DNA of 64,000 bases from JAFDWI01 sp964544305 (GCA_964544305.1 CAZJAZ010000001.1:1-64000); one strand, 5' to 3'; shown: positions 8,597-17,302, counted from the first letter of the stretch. Notes: a model not told the origin generated them from the letters alone. Numbers and translations are program-made.

Positions 8597-10269
8597 TGAT
8601 TCAGCGGGAGGTTCATTATTGTGACGCGTTGTATGCGAAGGTCCCGATCAGGATTCACTATCTGCAATGGACTCTGCGCAACTTTGACGCCATAGGGACG
8701 ACATGAGTTCGCCAGCCAGGTTCCAAGACTTTCAAAATCTGCGAAGTAGCGAACATCCCGTTTCCGAATCTCGCGACAAATTCCTCGTACATCGTGGAAC
8801 CCAGAGACGTTTGGATTGACCACACCGTCGAGATTCACTACCTCTTGGCTTCGTTCGCTCGCATACCATCCAAGGGCGCCGCTTTGTTGTGCCCCAATGA
8901 TTGCGTGTTGTGGGAGTACGTCACTAACGGCGATCGCGTTGTGTGCCCAACCTGTGTCCGAATCAACAAGCGCTGTTGCAGACGGGCGTGACCAGAGTCC
9001 GTTCGAAATTGGGGTGGTGAGTTGGATGAGACGGATCAATTGTGGCCCAAGAATTGACGCCATGATCAAGACTGCAGCGAGTGCTCCAAAGCGCGCACGA
9101 CTTCGACTTTTTCTGCGGATAGAGAGATAAGAAAGTTGTAACCCGTAAGCGATGAGAATTGTTGCAACGAGTACGGCTGGTGCAATGTAGCGATAGGTGA
9201 ACCATCGCACCGGAAACCACGTGTAGAACGCAACGATGGCAAGTGCAAACGCGACGAGCGCGCCTTGTGCACCGTGTCGCTCTCTGGAGCCTGAAGTGTG
9301 CTCGGCTCTCGGCACATGCCAGAGGGAAGCTCTGAGCCATCTCACCCCGAGAATGAGGCCTACTGCAACCGCAAATAGAAAGGGCCAGACTGTTTTTTGT
9401 TGATACCAGCCACCTTGTAAGGGTGAAGCTGTTGAAAACGGACCCGGAAGAAGGTTCGCACCTACAATGGCCATCATCTGACGCGTCGATGTGCCTGACC
9501 AGCCGCGATCAAGCAGGTGAAAACCAGACTGGGGTAGGGGTGAACCAAAGGTGACGGTGCACCAAAGCCACCAAGGTGCGAGCGTGAGGCCACATGCGAC
9601 CGCCATGCGTAGCGCAATTCTGGGCCGCCAAAACGTTTGAATCGCCAATATGCAAACAACTAAAGCGAGTGCATCTATGCGGGCAAGTATTGCTAGGCCG
9701 CCAATGACACCGACCCATGTTGCACGGCGCACGGCATCGTTACCCTGTCCTTGCCAGAGCCATGCAAGAACAAGCAACACGTCAACGAGGAGCGCGAGCG
9801 ATGTCTCCAATCCTGTCGCGCCATATCGATACGCGGTTGGTGACAGCGCCCAAATCGCTGCAGCGAGGATGCCAGCGAGCGGACCAAATAGCCGGCGCAC
9901 CAAGAGCCCCAATGCACCCACCAAGATGACGTCACTTAACAGTGTGAATGCGACTCCGATCCAAAGTTGTTGATTAAGACCATGAAAAATGGTGTAGCAG
10001 GGAACCAAAATGAATGCGATTAATGGTTGGAATCCAGAAGTCAGCGTGTGTGCGCTCGCGGACGGCCCATGCCCCTGGGAAAGCGACCGTGCGATGCTCA
10101 ACGTGTAGTACGTGTCGTCCAGCACAAATACCCGATCCATTACTGCAACAGAACGCGTGAGTGCGAAACTTCGCAAGATCGCTGCCGTAGTGATTGCAGC
10201 GATCACACATGGACGGAATGCCCGGGCTGCCCGTGACACAACTATTGGCCGCTCAGCGCTACAATCCAT
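8593..10269 (-). CDS. GT-C (GT39-like) polytopic membrane glycosyltransferase
   Basis: A 558-residue protein with about ten hydrophobic segments. Near residue 50 it has the acidic loop VFVLDDTYYTLSIARSL, matching the D-D/E motif of the first extracytoplasmic loop in ArnT/PMT-like polyprenyl-phosphate-sugar transferases, followed by GFQPL where HPPL is common. The C-terminal third is a soluble region. It probably transfers a sugar from a polyprenyl phosphate donor outside the membrane; donor and acceptor are unknown. I chose the ATG at 10269, which overlaps the upstream ABC permease stop by 11 bases and has GGAG before it, over a start 45 bases further upstream. It is in the same direction as the ABC-2 transporter genes. 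Confidence 0.8.
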   Translation of the reverse strand: MDCSAERPIVVSRAARAFRPCVIAAITTAAILRSFALTRSVAVMDRVFVLDDTYYTLSIARSLSQGHGPSASAHTLTSGFQPLIAFILVPCYTIFHGLNQQLWIGVAFTLLSDVILVGALGLLVRRLFGPLAGILAAAIWALSPTAYRYGATGLETSLALLVDVLLVLAWLWQGQGNDAVRRATWVGVIGGLAILARIDALALVVCILAIQTFWRPRIALRMAVACGLTLAPWWLWCTVTFGSPLPQSGFHLLDRGWSGTSTRQMMAIVGANLLPGPFSTASPLQGGWYQQKTVWPFLFAVAVGLILGVRWLRASLWHVPRAEHTSGSRERHGAQGALVAFALAIVAFYTWFPVRWFTYRYIAPAVLVATILIAYGLQLSYLSIRRKSRSRARFGALAAVLIMASILGPQLIRLIQLTTPISNGLWSRPSATALVDSDTGWAHNAIAVSDVLPQHAIIGAQQSGALGWYASERSQEVVNLDGVVNPNVSGFHDVRGICREIRKRDVRYFADFESLGTWLANSCRPYGVKVAQSPLQIVNPDRDLRIQRVTIMNLPLNH

Positions 10270-11095
10270 CGGCGACTCCGATGAGCCGGCCACGCTTGAC
10301 CGCTCGCATTCCACGCCACAGCGTCACAATCGCCAGGATCCACGCAATTACGCCGACGATGATGCCCGGCATGAGCGAGCCATAGATCGAACCGGTTGAT
10401 ACGCCATAGGCGATCATGATGAGCGGAAGTGTGACGAGTCCAGAAGCTTGTTGCGCCGCGGCGGTTGATTTCACACGCGCAGACAAGCGCAACACCATTG
10501 AAAGCGCCAATGCAACAAATGGCGGAACCACCCACAACATGAGGACCCACCATTGGGGTGTTGGGAAGAACCAGCCACCCGCGTTTGGACCGACGATCAG
10601 GTTCACAATCAGTGAATAACACCCAAAGCCAATCAGGGTTGTGAGATAGCCAGGTACAAGGCTGGCAATGAGCTTTCCCAAATAGATCTCGTGTGCCGAC
10701 GCGGGGGAGTGCGCCAAGAACTCACCGGTTCCACGCTCACGCTCACCCACAATGGTTGACGCTCCTACCGCTGTTGAGATCGTGAGGGGCACGACAACCG
10801 CGACCGGTGCAAGCAGGTACACCGCAATGGCATACGCGGCACGTGCTTGGTCCGTTGTTCCTTTTACCGAGTTTTGTGCTGCTTGGGGAAGAATCTTGAT
10901 CGTTTCAGAAATCTGTTGGACGGTATGCACGTTTGAGACACGGGTAATTGCAAAAAGCAATATCAGGGGAATCACGAGAAAGAAGATGGACCCGAGAATC
11001 ATCATCGGCACCCAAAAATCTTTCGCTTCCAAGAGTTGTTTGAGTTCGGTGCGCGCAATAGACCAAGTTCGTTGCCTGTCAAGACGGATTTTCAC
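10259..11095 (-). CDS. ABC-2 type transporter permease
   Basis: A 278-residue permease. The N-terminal cytoplasmic segment (WSIARTELKQLLEAKDFWVPMM) leads to a first membrane helix near 30-50, an extracytoplasmic loop and about five more helices, with the ABC-2 motif VVPLTISTAVGASTIVGERERGTGEFLAHSPAS near 115-150. This is the NatB/ABC2_membrane_3 type. The GTG start overlaps the stop of the ATPase gene (GTGA), a sign of coupled translation and a two-subunit transporter. The substrate cannot be read from sequence; export is typical of the family. Confidence 0.9.
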   Translation of the reverse strand: MKIRLDRQRTWSIARTELKQLLEAKDFWVPMMILGSIFFLVIPLILLFAITRVSNVHTVQQISETIKILPQAAQNSVKGTTDQARAAYAIAVYLLAPVAVVVPLTISTAVGASTIVGERERGTGEFLAHSPASAHEIYLGKLIASLVPGYLTTLIGFGCYSLIVNLIVGPNAGGWFFPTPQWWVLMLWVVPPFVALALSMVLRLSARVKSTAAAQQASGLVTLPLIMIAYGVSTGSIYGSLMPGIIVGVIAWILAIVTLWRGMRAVKRGRLIGVADGL

Positions 11096-12147
11096 GATGC
11101 TCCTTTCGCTTGCAAACGTCGCCCACCGTCTTCTGATTGAGAAGCTTCTCCCACGTGTTGTCGCCGGATCGCAAAGTACAGATCTTCCAAGGTTGGAATA
11201 CGCGGCTCGACACGGTTGAGTCGAATGCCATCACGGAGTGCAGCGCCAACGAGATCAGCGATGACCACGTCGTCAGAGACCTCTACGTCAACGCCGGTTC
11301 GTGGCAACTTTCCAATACCGTCGTCATCGAAACCAGCGAGTTCCGCTAATCCCGCTCCGACTGATGTAACCGAGCGTACGCCTGGATACTTGGCAAGTCG
11401 CTGAAGATCCGATGGGTCTTCAGCGTCAAAGCGAATCACCGCTTCGGGCCAATACTGGCGAATGAGATCTCTTGGTCGTCCCGCCGCAAGCGAACGGCCA
11501 GATTCAAGTACCACCACCTGTTCGGCAAGTCCCTCTGCTTCAAGCAGCAAATGTGTGCACATGATTACGGTTACCCCGTCGCCAGTCATATCGTGAATCA
11601 TTTCAAGTACCGCATGGCTGGACTCTGGATCGAGCCCCGAAGTGGGCTCGTCAAAGAGCAACAAGTCCGGTTCGTGAAGGACCGAGCGGGCAAGAGCAAG
11701 ACGGGTCTTCATGCCGGTTGAATAGCCGCCGACTTGCACATCAAGGGCACCTTCGATGCCAAAACGATGGGCTGCTGCTTCGATGGAATGAGCGACCGTG
11801 TCACCGCGCCCCATGCCGTAGAGTTCAGCGGCGTACCCGAGGTTTGCTCGGCCGGTCAATCGGTCATAGAGCGCGGGCTTTGCAGAAACCACCCCGCAGC
11901 GGCGTCGAACGGTCTCACCATCGACCTGTGGGTCGAGGCCAAAGACGCGTACGGTGCCCTCATTTGGTTCGATTGCTCCGGTGATGATGCGCGTCGCAGT
12001 GGTCTTGCCGGCACCATTGGGGCCGAGCAAGACCGTGATCGAACCCGGCTCCACGCAAAGATCCAAGCCCGAAAGTGCATCGTTCTCGCCAAAGTGGCGC
12101 TTGACCCCGGTGAGTTCGACAACGTTCATGACATCCACCATCGGCAC
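11092..12147 (-). CDS. ABC transporter ATP-binding protein (ABC-2 partner)
   Basis: A 351-residue ATPase with Walker A GPNGAGKTT near 45, signature YSTGMKTRLALARSV near 142 and Walker B LLLFDEPTSGLDPE near 163, followed by the C-terminal extension common in NatA-like subunits. It partners with the permease encoded next. GTG at 12147 is chosen because it lies 8 bases after TATCTT on the minus strand; an internal ATG six codons on is an alternative. This promoter hexamer shares two bases with that of ruvC, which runs the other way. Confidence 0.92.
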   Translation of the reverse strand: MPMVDVMNVVELTGVKRHFGENDALSGLDLCVEPGSITVLLGPNGAGKTTATRIITGAIEPNEGTVRVFGLDPQVDGETVRRRCGVVSAKPALYDRLTGRANLGYAAELYGMGRGDTVAHSIEAAAHRFGIEGALDVQVGGYSTGMKTRLALARSVLHEPDLLLFDEPTSGLDPESSHAVLEMIHDMTGDGVTVIMCTHLLLEAEGLAEQVVVLESGRSLAAGRPRDLIRQYWPEAVIRFDAEDPSDLQRLAKYPGVRSVTSVGAGLAELAGFDDDGIGKLPRTGVDVEVSDDVVIADLVGAALRDGIRLNRVEPRIPTLEDLYFAIRRQHVGEASQSEDGGRRLQAKGAS

Positions 12148-12155
12148 ATCGCCAC

Positions 12156-12165
12156 AAGATAGGAT
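12156..12165. promoter_or_regulatory. Interlocked divergent -10 elements: ABC ATPase and ruvC
   Basis: On the plus strand TAGGAT (12160-12165) lies 7 bases before the ATG of ruvC. On the minus strand TATCTT (12161-12156) lies 8 bases before the GTG of the ABC ATPase. The two hexamers share the TA at 12160-12161, so RNA polymerase could not open both at once. Both transcripts would be leaderless. Confidence 0.55.
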
Positions 12166-12172
12166 CGTACAA

Positions 12173-12670
12173 ATGTTCGTGCTGGGTATCGATCCTGGAG
12201 TTTCTCGCTGCGGTTACGCGTGTGTGCAGGCGACTCGGACTGGCCCTCACGCTATTGCAATCGGAGTCATTCGCACCTCACCCCAAGATCCACTCCCAAA
12301 TCGGCTCGCGGAACTCCAAAAAGAACTCCAACTCCTTATTGAGGAGTTCCAGCCAAACGTGCTCGCAATCGAACGGGTTCTCTTTCAAAACAATGCGCGC
12401 ACGGCCATGTCGGTTGGTCAAGCAAGTGGCATTGCCATGGCATTGGCCGCGTCAATTGGTATTGAGGTGGTGCAGTATTCCCCCAATGAGGTCAAGCTCG
12501 CCGTCGCAGGTCATGGTGGCGCGGACAAAGATCAGATGCAACGCATGGTCAAAACGCTGCTCGGGCTCGACACAATTCCAAAACCGGCAGATGCGGCCGA
12601 TGCGGCCGGGCTTGCGTTGTGTCATTTGGCGCACGGCGGCTTACGGTCACGAATCGCGGTCTCAAAATGA
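12173..12670 (+). CDS. ruvC: Crossover junction endodeoxyribonuclease RuvC
   Basis: RuvC cleaves Holliday junctions on the RuvAB complex. The 165 residues carry the acidic catalytic set: Asp in LGIDPGVSRCGY near 6, Glu in AIERVLFQ near 67, and the C-terminal DAADAAGLALCH near 140-150. The KxH-type DNA contact region (AVAGHGGADKDQM) is present. It starts the ruvCAB cluster and its last bases overlap ruvA by ATGA. The ATG at 12173 begins the first conserved strand. Confidence 0.96.
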   Translation: MFVLGIDPGVSRCGYACVQATRTGPHAIAIGVIRTSPQDPLPNRLAELQKELQLLIEEFQPNVLAIERVLFQNNARTAMSVGQASGIAMALAASIGIEVVQYSPNEVKLAVAGHGGADKDQMQRMVKTLLGLDTIPKPADAADAAGLALCHLAHGGLRSRIAVSK

Positions 12671-13272
12671 TTGGTTCCTTACGCGGCATTGTTCTTGACC
12701 GGGGAGCAAACGGACAGATTCTGCTTGAGGTTGCAGGAACCGGACTGGGTTACCGAATCATGATGGATCCGAGAACGAGCGGTGGGTTAGATCGCGGCGC
12801 TGAGATCTTCGTGTGGATTCATCATCACATTCGTGAAGAGTCGCAGGATCTCTACGGCTTCCTCGACCAAGACGAACAGCTTTGCTTTGTGGCATTGTTG
12901 GGTGCGCATGGCGTTGGACCATCACTCGCACTTGCGATCCTTTCTGTTCATCGGCCCGATCAGCTCGCAGGTGTGATCGCATCGGAAGATGTGGATGCGT
13001 TGTGCTTGGTCCCCGGAGTGGGAAAGAAGACCGCCGCACGTTTGGTAATCGAACTCAAATCTCGCCTTGACGGCATCGCATCGGCCTCACCGGATTCTGT
13101 GTCGACCACCCTCGGTTCTGGCGGCGATCTCCACGATGCCCTCGTTGAGCTGGGCTTCAGATCCGATGAAATAGCGCAGGTTTTGCAGCGAGACGAAGTT
13201 CGTTCGTCACCAGATGCAGGGGCCGCACTGCGGCTCGCTTTGAAAGCCCTCGGAAGCGGGGCCCATCAATGA
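12667..13272 (+). CDS. ruvA: Holliday junction branch migration protein RuvA
   Basis: A 201-residue DNA-binding subunit of the RuvAB motor. Domain I begins MIGSLRGIVLDRG, the central helix-hairpin-helix region includes LLGAHGVGPSLALAILS and LVPGVGKKTAARLVIELK (near 72-135), and domain III at the C-terminus (ALVELGFRSDEIAQVL) contacts RuvB. It overlaps ruvC and ruvB by 4 bases each (ATGA), indicating coupled translation. Confidence 0.96.
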   Translation: MIGSLRGIVLDRGANGQILLEVAGTGLGYRIMMDPRTSGGLDRGAEIFVWIHHHIREESQDLYGFLDQDEQLCFVALLGAHGVGPSLALAILSVHRPDQLAGVIASEDVDALCLVPGVGKKTAARLVIELKSRLDGIASASPDSVSTTLGSGGDLHDALVELGFRSDEIAQVLQRDEVRSSPDAGAALRLALKALGSGAHQ

Positions 13273-14300
13273 CGCGAGAAGACATCATGAGTGCCGCCCC
13301 ACTTGACGATGATTCGGGCGATGAGGTCACCCTTCGCCCACGAAACCTTGACGAATTCGTGGGGCAATCCGAACTCAAAGAACATTTGAGCATCGTTCTA
13401 CAAGCCGCACAGAAGCGGGGGAGTCCTGCGGATCATCTCCTCTTCGCAGGTCCGCCTGGGCTCGGCAAGACCACGCTTGCAGGCATTGTTGCCACGGAAA
13501 TGGACGTCGCGTTGCATGTCACTTCAGGGCCAGCGCTCGAACGCGGCGGCGACCTCGCTTCAATTCTGAGTCAACTTGAGCGCGGCGATGTGCTCTTCAT
13601 CGATGAGATCCACCGCTTATCCCGAGCGGTAGAAGAAGTCCTGTACCCGGCAATGGAAGACTTCCAACTCGACATTGTGCTTGGCAAAGGTCCGGCTGCT
13701 CGTTCGATTCGCCTTGAAGTTCCGCCTTTCACACTGGTTGGTGCAACAACGCGCACCGGGTTAATAACCGGACCGCTGCGCGACCGCTTTGGCCTCGTTG
13801 CCCGACTCGACTACTACGCGGCAACAGATCTTGAGCAAATTGTGCGGCGCGCCGCCGGAATCGTTGGGGTCCCAATCGATGATGATGGCGCGCAGGAAGT
13901 CGCAAAGCGCTCTCGTGGCACCCCACGTATTGCAAATCGACTTCTTCGGCGCGTGCAAGATTTTGCTGAAGTGCGTGCCGATGGTGTGATCGATCGCGAG
14001 GCAGCCCAGAACGGTCTTGAACTCTTTGGGATCGATTCGCTTGGTTTAGACAAGGTGGACCGAGCCATTTTGGACGCGCTCTGTAATCGATTTCATGGCG
14101 GCCCCGTTGGTCTGTCGACACTGGCGATTGCGGTTTCAGAGCCTCGAGAAACCGTGGAAGATGTGTACGAACCATTTCTCATTCAACAAGGACTCCTTAT
14201 GCGTACGCCTCGTGGACGTGTCCCTACCGCAGCGGCATGGGCTCACCTTGGTTTGGCGATTCCGAGGACCGCGAGAAACACGGATGCATTGTTTGAATGA
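13269..14300 (+). CDS. ruvB: Holliday junction branch migration ATPase RuvB
   Basis: A 343-residue AAA+ motor. It begins with the typical RP-x-x-LDEFVGQ block (LRPRNLDEFVGQSELKEHL), has Walker A GPPGLGKTT near 62, Walker B FIDEIHRLSR near 112, sensor 1 VGATTRTG near 157, the arginine finger region GPLRDRFG and the winged-helix C-terminus ending RTPRGRVPTAAAWAHLG. Length is typical. It is the third gene of ruvCAB, its ATG overlapping the ruvA stop. Confidence 0.97.
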   Translation: MTREDIMSAAPLDDDSGDEVTLRPRNLDEFVGQSELKEHLSIVLQAAQKRGSPADHLLFAGPPGLGKTTLAGIVATEMDVALHVTSGPALERGGDLASILSQLERGDVLFIDEIHRLSRAVEEVLYPAMEDFQLDIVLGKGPAARSIRLEVPPFTLVGATTRTGLITGPLRDRFGLVARLDYYAATDLEQIVRRAAGIVGVPIDDDGAQEVAKRSRGTPRIANRLLRRVQDFAEVRADGVIDREAAQNGLELFGIDSLGLDKVDRAILDALCNRFHGGPVGLSTLAIAVSEPRETVEDVYEPFLIQQGLLMRTPRGRVPTAAAWAHLGLAIPRTARNTDALFE

Positions 14301-14316
14301 CGAGACGCGCCGAGAC

Positions 14317-14344
14317 CGGGCACTACGCTTGCAACTCGTGCCCG
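14317..14344. promoter_or_regulatory. Inverted repeat straddling the secD promoter
   Basis: CGGGCAC (14317-14323) and GTGCCCG (14338-14344) form perfect 7-base arms separated by 14 bases. The -10 hexamer TACGCT (14324-14329) sits between them, and the predicted transcription start is at the right arm. It looks like a protein-binding operator rather than an RNA hairpin, because the left arm would not be transcribed from this promoter. Confidence 0.35.
14324..14329 (+). promoter_or_regulatory. -10 element upstream of secD (TACGCT)
   Basis: TACGCT is followed by 8 bases and a GTG at 14338, the same geometry as pimA and thrS. That GTG opens an eight-codon reading frame rather than secD itself. 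Confidence 0.5.
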
Positions 14345-14364
14345 TAACAGGTCGAGTTTGCTAG
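14338..14364 (+). CDS. Candidate leaderless mini-ORF upstream of secD
   Basis: GTG at 14338 opens the eight-codon frame VPVTGRVC ending in TAG at 14362-14364. It is in frame with secD but separated by that stop. The GTG lies 8 bases after a TACGCT -10 hexamer, so it would be at or near the 5' end of the secD mRNA, where actinobacteria initiate leaderless translation. Its stop codon touches the AGAGGA ribosome-binding site of secD, so termination there could help or hinder secD initiation. This is predicted only from spacing and could be chance. Confidence 0.35.
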   Translation: MPVTGRVC

Positions 14365-14373
14365 AGGATCGTG

Positions 14374-16155
14374 ATGAAGAAGAAGGGTATGGGCGCGCTC
14401 GCCATCTGGATGGTGTTGCTCATTGCGGGATTGGGATCGACGTGGGCCTTTGAGTGGAAGCCGCTCTTGGGGCTCGACTTGCAAGGTGGACTTTCCGCAA
14501 CGTTGATTCCAAAAGATGGCACGCATCCATCGACGGAATCGGTGAGCGAGGCTGCGACAATTATTCGCCATCGTGTTGATGGACTCGGTATTGCCGAGCC
14601 AGAGGTCATGCGGTCAGGCAAAACGGTTGTTGTCCAGTTGCCGGGTTTGAAATCGCGGGCCGACCAGGAACGCGCCAAGAAGATCATTGGAACCACAGCA
14701 AAACTCCAGTTCCATAAAGTGTTGATGGATCTCGGGCCCGTAACTCCGACGACGTCAACCGTGCCAACAAAGAATGCGCCGTCGACAACGAAGCCCGGAT
14801 CGCCTACAACAAATCCCGGTTCAGTCACGACCAAGCCAGCGTCTGCTACGACCACGCCGACGATGCCAATTGCACCACCGACGACGCAGCCAGCGAAAAC
14901 GCAACCCAAGTCGGCAGGTACGCCATTTGCCCCGAAAACTGACCCCGTATCGTTCCAATTGCCGAGCGCAACAACTCTGCCTGGGACGACCGTTCCGTCG
15001 ACAACAAAGCCAGGGTCACCGACGACAAAACCTGGCGCACCAACCACAGTCCCGCTCACGGCGCCTCCGACAACAGCGCCCAGTGCCGAGCAACAAATCG
15101 CAGCACTACTCGCGGCAAACCCGGGAGCCAAAGTCGTTTCTGGAGACGGCGGCCGCTACTTATTGAGCGCGCCGCTCTTTGACGGGACCGTACTCTCGAG
15201 CGCCGAGGCTCAACTGAACTCCCAGACCAGCCAGTGGGAAGTCAACGTCAAAATCAAGTCTTCTCACAAGAAGGAAGTGAATCAGGCGTTCAATGATTGT
15301 TTCGCGGGCGACAAGTCATGCCCTCCGATTCGATCGGGCGATGGCGGCTCTCCACGGGGTGCGATTGCCATGGTGCTTGACGGTGCCGTGATTTCCGCGC
15401 CGACTGTGAATGCGCTTGATCTTCCCAAGAACCCACAGGGCTTTGTCATCACCGGGAACTTCACCCGCAAGAGTGCGAGCGCACTTGCCCTGCAATTGCG
15501 GTATGGGGCTCTGCCCGTTGAGTTTCAACCGGCAACCCTCGAAACGGTTTCGGCCACGCTGGGATCAAGTTCACTGCACGCAGGCCTCGTTGCAGGCCTT
15601 GTCGGGCTCGCACTCGTGGCGCTCTACATGCTGGTGTTCTATCGCCTCCTTGGACTTGTCGCGATCCTTTCACTTGCGACAAGTACGGGTTACCTCTGGG
15701 TCGTGATTTCCTACTTGGGCGCGCATAATGGCCTTGCGCTCACCCTTGCCGGCATTACCGGCATCATCGTGTCAATCGGTGTCGCGGTTGACTCGAACGT
15801 CGTGTTCTATGAGCATCTTCGAGAAGATATGACCAAGGGACGAACGCTACGCGGCACCGTTGTACCCTCGTTCAAAGTTGCGTGGGGCACGATCGTCTCG
15901 GCCGACTTCGTATCGCTTATCGGTGCGGTCATTCTCTATCTGCTCACCGTTGGCAGTGTGCGTGGGTTCGCGTTCTACCTCGGCCTTTCAACATTGATTG
16001 ACCTGCTGGCTTCGTGGTTCTTCATGCGTCCTATCGTGTTCTGGCTTGCGAGCCGTGAAGTGTTCAACAGAAGGCCCGGATTGCTCGGTGTCAAAGCCCA
16101 CCATCGGGGTGCTACAAGTGTTTCGGGAAGCCCGATTCAAGGAGGTGAAGCATGA
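14374..16155 (+). CDS. secD: Protein translocase subunit SecD with long Thr/Pro-rich insert
   Basis: SecD with SecF uses the proton motive force to complete export through SecYEG. After an N-terminal helix comes GLDLQGGLSATL near 32, the P1 start RHRVDGLGIAEPEV near 65, and the C-terminal six-helix RND region with AGITGIIVSIGVAVDSNVVFYEHLRED near 465-490. Between about residues 123 and 238 there is an insert very rich in Thr, Pro, Ser and Lys, with the unit STTKPGSPTT occurring twice; it lies in the extracytoplasmic P1 domain. Total length (593) is near actinobacterial norms. AGAGGA precedes paired GTG/ATG starts at 14371/14374. It overlaps secF by ATGA. Confidence 0.95.
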   Translation: MKKKGMGALAIWMVLLIAGLGSTWAFEWKPLLGLDLQGGLSATLIPKDGTHPSTESVSEAATIIRHRVDGLGIAEPEVMRSGKTVVVQLPGLKSRADQERAKKIIGTTAKLQFHKVLMDLGPVTPTTSTVPTKNAPSTTKPGSPTTNPGSVTTKPASATTTPTMPIAPPTTQPAKTQPKSAGTPFAPKTDPVSFQLPSATTLPGTTVPSTTKPGSPTTKPGAPTTVPLTAPPTTAPSAEQQIAALLAANPGAKVVSGDGGRYLLSAPLFDGTVLSSAEAQLNSQTSQWEVNVKIKSSHKKEVNQAFNDCFAGDKSCPPIRSGDGGSPRGAIAMVLDGAVISAPTVNALDLPKNPQGFVITGNFTRKSASALALQLRYGALPVEFQPATLETVSATLGSSSLHAGLVAGLVGLALVALYMLVFYRLLGLVAILSLATSTGYLWVVISYLGAHNGLALTLAGITGIIVSIGVAVDSNVVFYEHLREDMTKGRTLRGTVVPSFKVAWGTIVSADFVSLIGAVILYLLTVGSVRGFAFYLGLSTLIDLLASWFFMRPIVFWLASREVFNRRPGLLGVKAHHRGATSVSGSPIQGGEA

Positions 16156-17261
16156 ACCTGTTTCGTCGCCTCTATTCATTCGAAGATGACGTTGATTTTC
16201 GCAAAGGATGGCGAATCGCGTTTGTGATCTCCGCCATATTGCTCGTCCTTGGCGTGTTTAGTCTTGGAACCCGGGGTCTTGAGCTTGGCATTGATTTCAA
16301 GGGCGGCACGTCTTGGCAGTTCCCGGTTGGGACAACATCAACCCAAACCGTTCGTGATGCGCTCGCCACCGTGGGTGCAGAGGACGCGCGTGTGCAAACG
16401 CTGAACACGGGGGCCGACGCGCGCTTCCGTATCGAAGTCGGCACGGACGTGAATACAGAGAAAGCTGTGGCCGCTCTTGCAAAGGCGACGGGCGAGTCGA
16501 AAACGACGATCGCCGCGAACCAAAGCCAAGTCGGCCCATCCTGGGGGGCGAATGTGTCACGCAGCGCAATACGTGCGCTCTTCGTGTTCTTTATCGCGAT
16601 CGCGATCTACATTTCGTGGCAACTTGAATGGCGTATGGCGGTCGGTGCCATCTTGGCGGTTATTCACGATGTCTTCTTGTCGGTCGCTGTCTACGCGATT
16701 TTCCGTTTCGAGGTGACACCAGGAACGGTGATCGCTTTTCTGACGATCCTTGGGTATTCGCTCTACGACACAATCGTGGTCTACGACAAGGTAAAAGAAA
16801 ATCAAGGGCATCTCACGCTTGGTGGCTCGTTGACCTACACCGACATGATGAACCTGTCGTTGAACCAGACATTTATGCGTTCGATCAACACGACCTTGTC
16901 TGCGGTCCTACCTGTGGCGGCAATCCTGTTCATCGGAGCAGGTCTGATGGGCGCCGTTACGCTTGAAGAGTTTGGTCTCGCACTCTTTGTCGGATTGATT
17001 CTTGGTGCATATTCGTCGGTGTTCATTGCGTCGCCAATAGTGGCATTCCTCAAGGAACGTGAACCGCGCAACATACAGATTCGCAAGAATGTCGAATCTC
17101 GCCGCAGCAACTCTCGAGACGAGAAAGTTGACGCAGAACCCGCTTCAAGTGAGCGTGAAACCTTCGACGCGAATACCACGTCACAAGTTTCGACCACGTT
17201 GACGAGCCCGTACTCCGACAAGCACCCCCCTCGACCGCGTAAACAGGGCAAGAAGCGCTGA
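16152..17261 (+). CDS. secF: Protein translocase subunit SecF
   Basis: A 369-residue partner of SecD. It opens with the cytoplasmic segment and first helix, then GIDFKGGTSWQF near 45, a short extracytoplasmic P4 domain and five helices including FLTILGYSLYDTIVVYDKVKEN near 195-216, which carries the conserved Asp, and SINTTLSAVLPVAAI near 240. The C-terminal 70 residues form a charged cytoplasmic tail. The start overlaps the secD stop, so the two are translationally coupled. Confidence 0.96.
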   Translation: MNLFRRLYSFEDDVDFRKGWRIAFVISAILLVLGVFSLGTRGLELGIDFKGGTSWQFPVGTTSTQTVRDALATVGAEDARVQTLNTGADARFRIEVGTDVNTEKAVAALAKATGESKTTIAANQSQVGPSWGANVSRSAIRALFVFFIAIAIYISWQLEWRMAVGAILAVIHDVFLSVAVYAIFRFEVTPGTVIAFLTILGYSLYDTIVVYDKVKENQGHLTLGGSLTYTDMMNLSLNQTFMRSINTTLSAVLPVAAILFIGAGLMGAVTLEEFGLALFVGLILGAYSSVFIASPIVAFLKEREPRNIQIRKNVESRRSNSRDEKVDAEPASSERETFDANTTSQVSTTLTSPYSDKHPPRPRKQGKKR

Positions 17262-17290
17262 CACACTGATTATTCGTGTGGATGATCTCG

Positions 17291-17296
17291 TAGAGT
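17291..17296 (+). promoter_or_regulatory. -10 element of rel (TAGAGT)
   Basis: TAGAGT is followed by 6 bases and the ATG of the (p)ppGpp synthetase/hydrolase gene, placing transcription start at the A of ATG. Confidence 0.55.
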
Positions 17297-17302
17297 TCAA
17301 TC

